From the NCBI GenBank assembly GCA_002104985.1, contig MCGO01000015.1:186001-250000 (forward strand): 64,000 bases of DNA. The letters run 5' to 3'. A program made the translations under genes and the position numbers. Under the pieces are notes generated by a model. It was given only the letters and a program-made list of their open reading frames with translations. It did not search any database and was not told the DNA's origin. This document shows positions 1 to 10,811 of the stretch, one piece after another (position 1 is the first letter of the stretch; every line of letters starts with the position of its first letter). This DNA is from Rhizoclosmatium globosum (Eukaryota > Chytridiomycota > Chytridiomycetes > Chytridiales > Chytriomycetaceae).

Positions 1-2
1 CC

Positions 3-679
3 AATGGCATACAAGCTTTGAATATCATTAAACCAAATGGCGAGGGTCGCAGTAATTACAATGTCCAACACGATAAGTCAGATGATCTGAATCTTGATTC
101 CCAGCAAGAATTCAGTATCTGATCGATGGAAAGATCTCACATTTTCAATCAAGTATGTTTTCCTTCTTGATAAACATAACAATGACGCCTTTTAGTTCTT
201 TCCATGCCGAGCTTAACTCAGAGTCCTCAATCAAAGATCACGAGCCTGAAGATAAAAGGATTCTTGCAGGCGCAGTACTTGTCAGCCATGTCGCCACAGT
301 AACTCCGTTATACCGAAAAATCCATCTTGTTGCAAGCAACCCAACCTCCGCATTCCCGTTTTGCCCTTCTCTCAACTTACTGCGAAATCATGGATACACT
401 CACAAGTCTTCTTGAATCTCACCCTGACACAATCACAAGCAAATGTAAGCCTGTCAAGGCTTTCTCTGTATCGCAAGAATATATGACGTTTCTCCTTGAA
501 CTATTGGATACACCTGTGGCTGCCGACGAAAATATATGGTGCCTGATAACTCTCCGACTTCGAGTGTGGCAAGTTTCAATACTTGTAGTGAGAGTCTGAA
601 GACGTTTGTGCTTGGTTCGCCAGCGTTGCTGTTTCGGAATGAATCGACGCTCTTGCATTCTGTAAGCGAATTGGAGTAA
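3..679 (+). CDS. 3' end of an unidentified gene (5' truncated by window edge)
   Basis: Coding-like sequence enters from the left edge and ends at a TAA at 677-679. A probable intron (gtatgt...ttttag) lies at about 152-197. Reading the exons as one protein needs single-base frame changes near 112 (gaattc), near 316 (a run of five A) and near 535 (tatggtg). Each is repaired by adding or removing one base in a short homopolymer. The reconstructed tail is rich in Ser, Thr and Leu and ends near the residues HSVSELE. I do not recognise a family and see no domain motif. The next gene starts 91 bp downstream on the same strand. Confidence is moderate that this is coding and low on its exact frame. 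Confidence 0.45.
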
Positions 680-770
680 CACACGCCATTACTTTCTTTG
701 CTTGTATGCTATTTATCATAATAATCATTCTTTTGCTGACGCTTTTTGATATTAACTTTCCCACAAACAC

Positions 771-2170
771 ATGGCTCCACTATCACACATCAAAGTTATA
801 GAGTTTGCTGGTCTGGCGCCTGTTCCATTTGCGGGAATGATGTTGGCCGATTGGGGAGCAAATGTGATTCGCATCGATCGAGTTGGTGGCGGAGGCATTG
901 ATGTTCTTTCAAGGTGCTAGTGCCACTTAACGCATCATGTGGCTTACTTTTCTTCATGCAGAGGAAAGAAATCAATCGCAATCAATTTGCGAAGTCCTCA
1001 GGGAGTTCAGTTGGCGTTACGGCTCATTCGTGATGCTGACGTCGTTCTTGACCCTTTTCGACCGGTAAAAGCAATCAGCACTAACCGCTTCGTATAAGAA
1101 GCTCATAAAAGCTGAATAGGGAGTTCTCGAATCTTGAAACTCGGGCCTGACGAAATATTTGCAATTAATCCGCGTTGTATTGTGGCGCGCTTGACTGGAT
1201 ATGGCCAAACAGGAGCGTATTCGAAATTAGCAGGTCATGATATCAACTATATAGCTGTTGCTGGAGCGTTGGCTGGACTAGGACGGGCGGGAGAGGTTCG
1301 CATTGCTCATGTCTTCAAAGTTTAAGTATCGTTCAATAGAATCCAACGCCTCCAGCCAATATTCTGGGTGATTTCGCTGGTGGTGGGATGTTTTGCGTCG
1401 TTGGAATCCTAATGGCCTTGTTGGAACGCGAGAAGTCGGGAAAGGGGCAAGTCGTGGACGCAGCGATGGTATATGTTAATGATTGCTAAACGATGCCGTA
1501 ATCATCAACCGTCTCAGATTGATGGCGCAGCTTATTTGTCAACATTTGAAGTGAAGATGAAGCAGGCTGGATTGTGGAATGCACCAAGAGGACAGAATAT
1601 GCTGGACTCAGGAGCTCCCTTTTATGATACGTACAAAACAAAAGATGGAAAATACGTTTCGGTGTAGGTCCAATATCATCGTATTTTCAAACAGTTCTCA
1701 CTCATCAAATTAATAGAGGCGCGATTGAGCCCCAGTTTTACAAACTGCTGCTGAGAGGACTCAATTTACCAGTCGAAGAATATGCATCAAAGCAGCTCGA
1801 CACTGACGAATGGGGCTCGACAAAGCAACTATTCTCGGATATATTCCAATCAAAAACACGAAAGGAGTGGGAGACTATTTTTGAAGGAACTGATGCATGC
1901 GTTGCTCCTGTGTTGGAATGGGATGAAGTTTTGGAGTCGAGGCACTTCAAGGACCGTTGCGGAGAAGGATTCAAGTTTGACGATTGGAATCCTGCTGTTG
2001 CGCCTCGTCTTTCGCGAACCCCTGCTTTGGATGTGAATGGAAGGAAAGGACCGGAAGTTGGAGAGCACAGTGTGGAGGTTTTGGCAAGGAATGGATTGAG
2101 TCCGCAAGGCATTGAAGCCTTGGTAAATGGAGGCATCGTTTATACACATAAAGACAAAAGCCGGCTGTAA
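771..2170 (+). CDS. AMACR: Alpha-methylacyl-CoA racemase (CoA-transferase family III), peroxisomal
   Basis: It is predicted to epimerise 2-methyl-branched acyl-CoA esters so that they can enter peroxisomal beta-oxidation. Six exons: 771-913, 962-1064, 1120-1295, 1340-1468, 1518-1663 and 1717-2170. The N-terminus [20 protein letters not shown] is typical of the family. The expected catalytic residues are visible: His in LAGHDINY, Asp in ILGDFAGGG and Glu in VGAIEPQFY. The protein ends in SRL, a peroxisomal targeting signal type 1, which fits the PEX5 gene 3.4 kb away. Length (about 383 aa) matches the family. One base is missing near 1131-1134 (atcttga should carry another T), otherwise a stop follows five codons into exon 3. 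A polyadenylation-like AATAAA follows the stop at about 2177. Confidence 0.9.
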
Positions 2171-2245
2171 CTAGCGGAATAAAACAGATGTATTTTGCTT
2201 TGATATTTAGACCTGTTGAGTTATTCACTTTATGGTCATTGAACT

Positions 2246-2949
2246 TCAATTCGCCTTGAAATATTCATACTCCATACCCGTCGCAACATTTTCCGCTGCT
2301 GCCGAATCAATGATCTGTGCAACCAGATTGAGCGCCAAATCAATACCACTTGTAACTCCGCCAGACGTTGCTATTCCGCCGTCAAACACGACTCGATCCT
2401 CTTTAACCAGTACTCCCAATGCTTCCAGCTCATTTTTTGCTGAATGATGTGTGCTCCCTTGGTTTCCTGCTTTCAAGATTCCTGCATGTCCAAGAAGCAT
2501 AGCTCCAGTACAAACAGATCCCCATAACAACTGTGGATTCGCTGCCGATACCTCCTTCAAAAGCTTGATGAGGTTTCCATTCTTGAATTCTGTATAGGCA
2601 CCTGAATTCATTAAGTCAGCACGATTTCGAATCCATCTTGATTAACAACCTTGTTCTGCTCTGCTAGCCCACCCTCCACCGGGGACAATGATGAGATCAT
2701 AGGCAAGTACTGAGACTCGTCAAAAACACCGTCTGGCTTGAACTGAATCCCATGCGCAGAGGTCAATAAGGAGTTGGGGCTATATGGGGCGAATGTGAGA
2801 AGCTTGCAACTCTCCAAACTCTGCTTTCCACCAAGTTTCTCTTGCGCTGCAATTGCTGCTTGTAGGACGCGATAAGGTCCGACAAAGTCAATGTCATCGA
2901 CGCCAGGAAATACGAGGATTGCAATCTTCCGAATGGACTTGAAAGTCAT
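2246..2949 (-). CDS. DJ-1/PfpI-family protein, isocyanide hydratase-like
   Basis: A single-domain DJ-1/PfpI (ThiJ) protein of about 220 aa. The N-terminal motif VFPGVDDIDFVGPYRV contains the Asp used by isonitrile hydratases. The nucleophile elbow is SVCTGAMLLGHAG, with Cys followed by Thr-Gly as in Pseudomonas InhA-type enzymes. The middle motif DLIIVPGGGW is recovered only after adding one G near 2721 (cag to cagg). One intron lies at 2602-2649 and joins RAEQG to AYTEFKNGN. ATG at 2949 is chosen because upstream codons of the same frame lack an ATG. Isocyanide hydratase, glyoxalase III or an uncharacterised amidotransferase-like role are all possible; the family call is firm, the substrate is not. 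It is convergent with the AMACR gene (75 bp between stop codons). Confidence 0.8.
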
Positions 2950-2977
2950 TTTTTTCAACTTTAATTTCTATCTTCGG

Positions 2978-5346
2978 CTAACTAACATATGTAAAAGGAA
3001 ACAGGAAAAGGGGGTTGGGATTACTGGCTTTTTGGGCTTCCAGTTCTTGGTCTTGGAGTATAGTTGTACGAAGCGCTTGAGCAGGTGGCTGCTGAGCAGC
3101 AGAAGAATATCCTTGAGGAGCGGCCGCATACTGTTGTTGTGGGGCTGGAGCATACCCTTCGGCTGATGGGGAATAACCTTGGGACGAAGTCTGACTGTAG
3201 TTTCGCTGGGGTGCAGTGTATGCTTGTGGGGTTGGTTGGCCGTAACCTCCTGGTTGCTGAGGATATCCTTGTGGAACTGGTTGTCCAGAGGGCTGCTGTG
3301 GGATGGAAGATGGCGGTGGGGCCGGGACGCCATATCCCTGTTGTGGAGCAAATCCTTGTGGGGCACCATATCCCTGGGCTGGAGCGTAGTTTTGTTGAGG
3401 AGCATACGCTTGTTGTGGAGCGTATCCTTGTTGTGGAGGGTAACCAGCGTATTGCTGCTGCTGCTGTCCATACACACCAGCCGCAGCTGCGCCAACAGCA
3501 ACGCTGCCTGCAGCGTATTGTGGCTGTTGCTGTCCATAAGCTACATACTGACCGGGAGCAACAGTTGGTTGTTGTGGGCTGACAGTGTTATTTCTTGGGA
3601 GGCGGGCCGCAGCAGCGTTTGCAACAACTTCATCACGAGAGACTGGTTTTTCATCAAGTCCGTATTGAGGAACATTGCGGTCAATTGGCTTGGCAGGTCT
3701 GGTACAGTAATACACTAGTCCTCCAACCAACAAGAGCCCAGCAATACCGCCTCCAATTCCAGCGTACAAAGCAACATTTGTCGTACCCCCAGAAGTCGAA
3801 CCAGTAGGCGCTGTTGGAGAAACGGTTTGGCCACGGGAAATGGGCACCGCACCGTTAATGATAGCAAGCGCATTCAGAATCGAAACGGTTTCGTATTGAT
3901 CACGAGGATTTGTACCATTTGTCATCGTGTGGTCAGAACCTGAAAGCGAGGTTAGAGGATGATGAAATTACCAAGTGAACAAACAATTTACCAGCTGGAA
4001 GGTCGCGAATACAATACCAATCGTTGTTGCACATTTTGAAGTTGTTGGCAGCAGAAGCACGAATAATTTGAGCGACAGAAGCCTGGACATTGGCATCGTT
4101 CGTGTTTGAGTACAAAGTAGCCAAACCCTTGTAAACACCCCAAAGATAACCACTTGGCTTCTTACAGCTAGAGCCATCAGCTCCACAAGAGGGATCGTAA
4201 AGGATATTGTTTTGAGTAAAGTAGGACTGGAGAAGAGCAAAGTGCTTGTGTGCCTCATTGATATAGTACGAGTCTTTCGTGGTGCCATACATCACGGAGA
4301 GACCCGCAATAGTAATACCGGTGTGGTAAGAGAGATAAACAGGGGTAGTTTGACAGGTACTTGCATCGATACCATCAGAAATTTTGTAGCTTGAATCAAA
4401 CAATGCGTTGACCATCCACTTGTATGTCTTGTCCACCAAATTTTTAATATCGGGAGAGTTAGTAATGCGATACAATCTCGCTCCCATTTCAACGAACTGG
4501 GCGTTTGTGATGGCAGATTTGTAGTATCGGTTGTTCTGAATTGTTGTTTGTCGGTCTCTCGACCAGTAAATACCACCTCCACACAGGTCATCCCAGTCCA
4601 TATCCATTTCGTAAAAGGTGTTATTGGTCACTGTGATAAACTTTGGGTTGGCACCATCAACAATATTGTGAGGAGCAACGATTCCATCCTTGAAATCTTC
4701 AGCACCAGTCATAGTTGCCAGACCCCACCATCCAATATCGTCATTCCAGCGACCGGAGCTGGATAGAATTGGGTTGTTTCCAGCCTTAAAGGGGAGCCAA
4801 GTTTAGAAGGAAAAAGGAAAGGAAAGGAAGACGGTACCATAAAATCAGCCGTCATTCCAATCGACAATTGCATTTGACTATCGACCCAGTCAATGTACTG
4901 ACCGTCTCCGGTATATGAATAGTATTGGTAGAAGATCTACCGACAAATTGAAAAGTTCAGCTTCATGTCTAAGTCTTGTATCGGCACTCACATCCCAATA
5001 GATACCAGATTCGTGCCTGATTGTATGAATGCGGTAAGCAACAGGATGCAATCGACAGAGTTGGGGTCTGTATAAACAACTCACCATTGCGAAATGTTCT
5101 CGTCCCACGCACCGTTGGAGTAAGGACTCGAATAGAACTGTTTGAGGGGACCCAACGAGGCCTTGGCAGCGGCAATGACGGCATCTTTACGAAGTTGATT
5201 GGGGGAGTTAGCCCATTGGATCACATTGGACAAGCAGCAAAGCCAGACGCACCTTTGCTGGTCAAGTCAATCGTTGCGGGTGATGGCGCCTGGGCCAATG
5301 CATTCGCTGCGAAGGCGAGACACCCCAAAATGGTCGAAACCTGCAT
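2978..5346 (-). CDS. GH76 endo-alpha-1,6-mannanase-like protein with transmembrane anchor and Pro/Gln/Gly-rich tail
   Basis: Five exons: 5346-5085, 5016-4992, 4936-4838, 4784-3992 and 3939-2978. The N-terminus is a signal peptide (MQVSTILGCLAFAANALA). The GH76 domain carries the paired catalytic aspartates in WNDDIGWWGLA, followed by GGGIYW and CGADGSSCKKPSGYLW. GH76 proteins such as Dfg5/Dcw1 cut or transfer alpha-1,6-mannan at the fungal wall. Those are normally GPI-anchored. Here the domain is followed by a Ser/Thr-rich linker, one membrane span (GIGGGIAGLLLVGGLVYYC) and about 200 residues of GYAPQQ-type low-complexity sequence, predicted cytosolic. One base is missing near 5232 (ccaatg to ccaaatg). 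The final 30 residues could be altered by an unseen frame error. Confidence 0.85.
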
Positions 5347-5350
5347 TGGG

Positions 5351-5376
5351 GGTTGGTTGGTTGGTTGGTTGGTTGG
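5351..5376. repeat. (GGTT)n microsatellite just upstream of the GH76 start codon
   Basis: Six and a half units of GGTT lie 5 bp upstream of the GH76 ATG. The GH76 transcript would read this as CCAA repeats in its 5' leader. It is not telomeric (no TTAGGG). Confidence 0.85.
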
Positions 5377-5538
5377 GTGAAAATTTGTTGGTGTGCGTGC
5401 CTCCCACTCACCTGCCGCTTCTCCCCTTCACCATCTGAACCCTAATAGAGAAATTAAGACTAATAATGCAATAATATTCTTATTCACAGAGGCTGTTTCA
5501 ACTTATTTCAACTATCATTCCTCCGTCCTTCAACTCTC

Positions 5539-7637
5539 TCAAAAATCAAACTCCTTCCGATACTTGTTGACATCACGGTCCGTCTGTGTCATCTCAGCAA
5601 GATCCATTCGAGACATCTAGATTCAATTAGTTACACCATAAGGTATGATAACCCAATTACCTGGATAAACGTCCTCCGCAAAGTATCCCACAAATTCTCA
5701 CTGACATTCACATAACCCAGAGCCTTCTGATCGCCGACAACGTGTAGACTCAAGGCGCCCAACAAATGTTCCGCAGCTTCGCGATAGCAACCAATATTGA
5801 TGCAACTCACACCCAAATTGTATCTGCATCTCACAAACGATGGTTTTAGCTCCAAAGCTTTACGGTATGCTTCAATAGCCTCCTCGCTTCTTCCGCTATT
5901 CGCCAATGTAGCTCCCAGTCGGTTCCAAAGCAGGTAATCCCCGCTTCTAACACGAAGAGCAGAACTGAAACAGTCAATGACCTTGTCATATTCATTCCGG
6001 TTATAAAACAGAACTCCGAGTCCGAGTTGGAGATCTGGATCGATAACACCTTTAGATGATTGAACAGCTTGAATGAACCGAGAGGTTGTGGATTCATGAA
6101 CTTCATAGGTTGAAGTGTATGAGTTTGGATCAGATTTCTGAATATTTTCGGGAATGGCAGGGTACTTCGTCGTGAGCCATCGATTTAATGTAGCATATGC
6201 TTGCAGTTCCTGGTTTTCGTTGGTGTAGCAGACTGAGAGTCCCATCAAAGCATCCAAGTTTCCAGGATTGAGTTGGACGGATCGTTGAAATGCTGATATG
6301 GCTGCTTCTTCCTTTTCATTTTCGGCTTGTACTTTTCCAAGATACATCCATGCCTCACTATTGTCGATTTGGCCCATTTGGACAGCCGCCTCGAACGCAA
6401 GGGCTGCTTGACTCAAACTTCCGCCAGGAGATTCCAGAATTTTAAGGCCTTGCTCCATAGAATCCGAGTATCCCAGGTACGGGTTATCCGGTTCAAACTT
6501 GTACCCGGTCCATGGAGCGGTAACAGGGTCTGGGTCGACAACTTCTCCTTGCTGCCCTCCAAACTCATTCATGAAATCTTCATAGCCTCCATCCCATGGA
6601 TTTTGCATACCTGCAGCCTCCCCCGCTTCTTCGTGCTCCGCCTTCTTCAATTCAGCCCAACGTCTCCCATTTTCTTCATCAGCGCTTGACGCTCTTCTTC
6701 CGTTGTAGCAGCATCGAAATCATATTCGCAAACTCCTCCTCCCAGTTGCGGTAAATTTACCCTTGTTCTCTCCAGAGCCTCATCAAACCCTTTGAGGTCG
6801 AGTTTTTCAAATTCATCTTTCCAAGAGTCCAAATCTCCGTGAACATGTGTTTGAGGAATAGAAGAAGCGGTCATGGGTCCTTTCCCCTTCTCATCGACAG
6901 CTTCGAACTGAGAGAATTGTTGTTGCCATTCGCGTTCGACAATAGGATCATTGTGTTGAATTTGAGGGGTCATCGCCTGTAATGGCTGTCTGAACGATGA
7001 TTGAAGGGCACTGGAATGAAGGAATTCGGAGTTCCAACCTATTTGATTTCATGAGTAATGTTGGCTGTTATCACTGTCATGAAAACATCATACCAAGAGG
7101 TCTAGCAACAGATTTCTGAACCATTGAATTAATGGATGTCTCACGCTCTGTGACATGGGAACTGACTGCTGGGCGCTGTTAAAGGCATCCTCAAATGCTC
7201 CACTCCCAACAGCCATTCCTTCGTCAAATCGACCAAATTCTTGGGACCACCCAGAATTTGACACGCTATTAATTTGACGGTGTTGCTGTTGTTGCTGCAT
7301 AATAGCAGGATTCATTGGAGCTTGAACAGGCCGTTGTGGCTGCATTTGACCCTGTTGGAAGAAGGTCTGGTTGCCCATCTACAGAGACAATTTGAGCATA
7401 TCGAACTTATGGTCAATCATTTTCAAACCTGCGGTGCTGTCTGTCGTCCAAGTCTCGCTGGTCCCTGAATAGTGTGCTCAGCAAAGGTATCGATCTAGAG
7501 CAGACACAACCAACCATTCCCATGCTACTGCTCGAGCTTCCCGATCCCTGAAATTGAGCAGCCGATGACGACGAGGAAAGATGGTTCACAAGTCCTTTGG
7601 CGGCATTTGATGCCCCAGGAGCACAAGAAGCGTCCAT
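5539..7637 (-). CDS. PEX5: Peroxisomal targeting signal 1 receptor PEX5
   Basis: This is the cycling receptor that carries PTS1 proteins to the peroxisomal docking complex. The N-terminus has the conserved cysteine (MDASCAPG) used for monoubiquitination and export. The disordered N-half carries four WxxxF motifs that bind PEX14/PEX13: WSQEF, WNSEF, WQQQF and WKDEF. The C-half has about seven TPR repeats, from residues ENPYLGYSDSMEQ-like sequence to LWDTLRRTFIQ. A last exon at 5616-5539 adds about 25 residues ending in KYRKEFDF. Other introns are at 5617-5660, 7039-7093 and 7379-7428. Single-base frame breaks occur near 6650 (ggga), 7162 (ccc run) and 7490, and each is repaired by adding one base. 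Start ATG at 7637 places the cysteine at residue 5. A gene this important is unlikely to be dead, so I treat the breaks as assembly errors. Confidence 0.92.
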
Positions 7638-7787
7638 TTTTATCAAACTTCTTTGGAGCCACATTGAGAACATATTTATTAACCTATATTGAAAGAAGAG
7701 AGTAATTGACGTGTGGGAAAGTCAAATCGATCAGCAAAACACTTTCAAAAACACCAGTCCCTCAGCCACTATACCCTGTTACCAACA

Positions 7788-10730
7788 ATGAGTAACACCA
7801 TCAGCAACGATGAGCGCATAAAAGTACAGCAAGCATTGTAAGTGTAGTATGTTCTATTCGTGATCCACTGATTCGAGTCAATACAGCCTGAACATCATCA
7901 AGAGTTTACCCTTCGCAGCCACCAGCCAGACGAGAAGCTTCAGCAGTTTGCCAATACACTGAATTTGCATTGTTCAGTCAAGCGATGGGATCGAAGGTAT
8001 TTGTGGACTTCCATATTGCATCTAAGCTTTGCTAACGTCGAATCCTTATCATGACAGCAACGATATGCCCAAATGGTCCAAACGAAACTTCACGAATTAA
8101 AAGAAAAGGGGGCACAACAGCCTAATCTTGGTCTGCAAGGAGGACCTCCCCAACAACCCCAACAACCCCAAATCAACCTGGGAATGGCGAGTAACGCGAT
8201 GCAACAAAACTCAGGGATGAATCAATCTCAATTGGCACAAATGCAACTACTTGGTCTCAATAATTCGACGCTACTGCAAAACCAGATCCAAAATCAGATT
8301 TTGATGAAGTCGATGGCTGCAGCGTCAGGAAACACACAGACTATGGGTGGAATGGATATGAATATGCTGAATATGATGGGTGGCGGGCTCGGTGGTCTCC
8401 AGAACATGGGAATGGCGGCTAATTCGTTAGCATCTGTCAATCCGGTTGGAACGTCCTCGGCTGGGGGTTTACCTATTGCAAACGCTCAAAGCCTTATGGT
8501 ATTCAATGCTCAGCGAGCTCAGAAGCAACTACCGCCAATTACAATGGAGCAGCTTCAACTGTTGATCTTCCAGCGACAACAACAGCAGCAGCTACAACAA
8601 CACCAACAGCAGCAACAGCAAATGGCTTTCCAACAACAACAGCAGCAACAAGCCCAAAATCAACAGTTGAATGCTCTGTTGCAAGCACAATTAATGCAAA
8701 ACCAGCAATTACAGCAGAACCCGCAAATGACTAACTTTTTGAATGTCGCACAACAGTTGCAGGCCGGAAATGGATCCCCCAGTTTAAATGCGAATCTAAA
8801 CATGATGAATCAAAAGGCACAGCAATTACAACAACAGATTTCTCAACAACAAGTACATCAACTTCTGCAACCACTTCCACAATCATCCATTGCGACCCCG
8901 AAAACCTTACTGAATGCTACGCAGCCTTCTCTTCCACCGCTACAAACTTTACCTCCTCAGCAGCGAATCTCATTTATTGGCCGATTTATTGAGAGACTTA
9001 TGGCTCAATCTCCAAAAGTTGAGAACCTTCCACTTTCCCGGGAGCAAATTTGTGCTGCAGTTGGAATGTCAGCAGACAAACTTCCTCAAGATTATGCAAA
9101 CGCGGTGAATGAGGAGCTTTTGCGGCGATTGAAAGTCGGTAACGCCAAGGGGGTCACTTCAACAGGTGCACCTTCCCCCACACCTCTGGTCGCGGCTCCA
9201 GTCGTCCCGAATCAACCGCCACAAGGTACTTCATACTAACGAAGTGATTTTTCTAAACTTGTACTATTTACAGCACCTGTCCAAGTAAGCCCAGAAGATT
9301 TGCAATATATAAAATCTTCTTCAAGAACTGCGGATTATGGTGGCAAATAGCGTTAAACTCTTGCCATTGTTTCAAAGTGTGCCTGGTAAAGAGTCACAAA
9401 TCATCATGTTGAACAAGATTGTGAGTTTTCTACTTCCAGTTGTTTTAACATCTAATCACGTTTACAAGAAACAACTTGCAGAAATGAACTTTGCTGCTCC
9501 TGCTGATACTGTATATATAACCCGTGCAAATGCAGATGTGCTAAAGACCAAGTTAACGGAGCTCTATAATGAAGGAGAAAAGATTGTTTTGGCTTCTAGG
9601 GCAACGTCTGCTCCCACAAATATACCACCAACGCAACAAGTGCCAGCACCATCTCCGAAATTGGCAGCAATCAAATGGATAACTGGCCTCTTGCGAATCT
9701 GAGTTTTAATAATGCCGCCGAGATCGTGAACGCGTTTCAAAACCATGTTCGACGCAACCAGCGAACGAAGCAGCAACTCGACAACACTTTGATGGAAAAC
9801 TTGCAGGATTCCAAACGAATATCACGCAATTGATTCAACTCGTCGCACAGTTTAAAGAGCCACAAGCATCAACGATTCACCCGCTGTTGAAGCACAGAAT
9901 CCCACACCTGTTGCAACGCCCCCTTTAAATGCGAAATCTCTTCCAACGGGGAAACAGGCCGCGACAGTAGGAAAGAAGATCAACAACTCTATCCCCAAAC
10001 TTCCGTCGCTGCCGCTTCCCTCCGCTGGTGCTGGACTAATCCCTTCCGTGACAGAAGGGAAGAAACTATTACCATCAGATATGAAGACTGAGATCAAGAC
10101 TATGCTCTCGGAGATGGGACAGAATGGAGTGTGGCGTATGGAGGGACTTAACGGAGAAACGAAGCTGGTCAAAATTGGATTCAATTATCATTTGCAGGAC
10201 GCTCAAGTTGTGAATGGTGGCGTTGATAGTGTACCAGTGGACACAAAGTTTCAAATTTGACATCAGACATAGGTTGTTTTTCGTGATCGTATTCCTATAT
10301 TTTTTAACCAACGGTTGTAGATGAATCGTTTGTAGACAATGATATGGAGTTTGTTCTTGGTACCGACTTTGTTGTTCCAACGGTACGACCATTTAATGCG
10401 TCTGAAGCATTGAATTTGCACAAATTATCAATCGAAGAAGAAGTAGAAGCATTGAATCGAGATTTAATGTCAAAGGGGTTGTTTTGGATGTTGGTGACGC
10501 GAATGTGGTTGTTAGCTTTCCAACCCTCGAGTAGAGACGACGGAACGAGTTGTTTTCACGATCCAAGAGAAAAAACTGTATGAAGAGCGGTGTGGGGAAT
10601 ATAATGATGACGGTAAAATGCTGATAGTGATGAGCTGATGGAAGTGGACGTTGAAGGATTCGGTCTTATTGATGTGTGTTCATCGGGATCGCGGCGAATG
10701 TTTGATGTTTTAACTGAATTGTATGCATAA
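7788..10730 (+). CDS. MED15: MED15/GAL11-like Mediator tail subunit, paralogue A
   Basis: A Mediator tail subunit that links activators to RNA polymerase II. The N-terminus is a KIX-type three-helix domain (ERIKVQQAF, NIIKSLPFAATSQ, DEKLQQFANTLEFALF, KQRYAQMVQTKLHE). A long Gln/Asn/Met-rich centre follows (about residues 80-330). The C-terminal region has SPEDLQYIK, then MKTEIKTMLSEMG, and ends in RRMFDVLTELYA. Introns: 7838-7886, 7997-8057, one at about 9226-9272 and one near 9420-9468, plus one near 10260-10320. It needs several single-base repairs (about 7917, 7968, 9335, 9690, 9820, 10490 and 10610). Domain order matches paralogue C, which is cleaner. Start ATG at 7788 is the first in frame. 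Confidence 0.8.
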
Positions 10731-10811
10731 GTTATCATTATTTGTTACTCTGTTTTTCTTGTTAAGGACGCAGACGAGGTGCGCAGCAGCTTCACCTGAC
10801 CGCAGCCACCA

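Noticed and set aside
3064..3718. Two long + strand open frames opposite the GH76 tail
   Set aside because: They are antisense reflections of the repetitive Pro/Gln codons and have no independent motif.
5351..5376. GGTT repeats as an internal telomere tract
   Set aside because: The unit is GGTT, not TTAGGG, and the tract is only 26 bp inside a normal gene leader.
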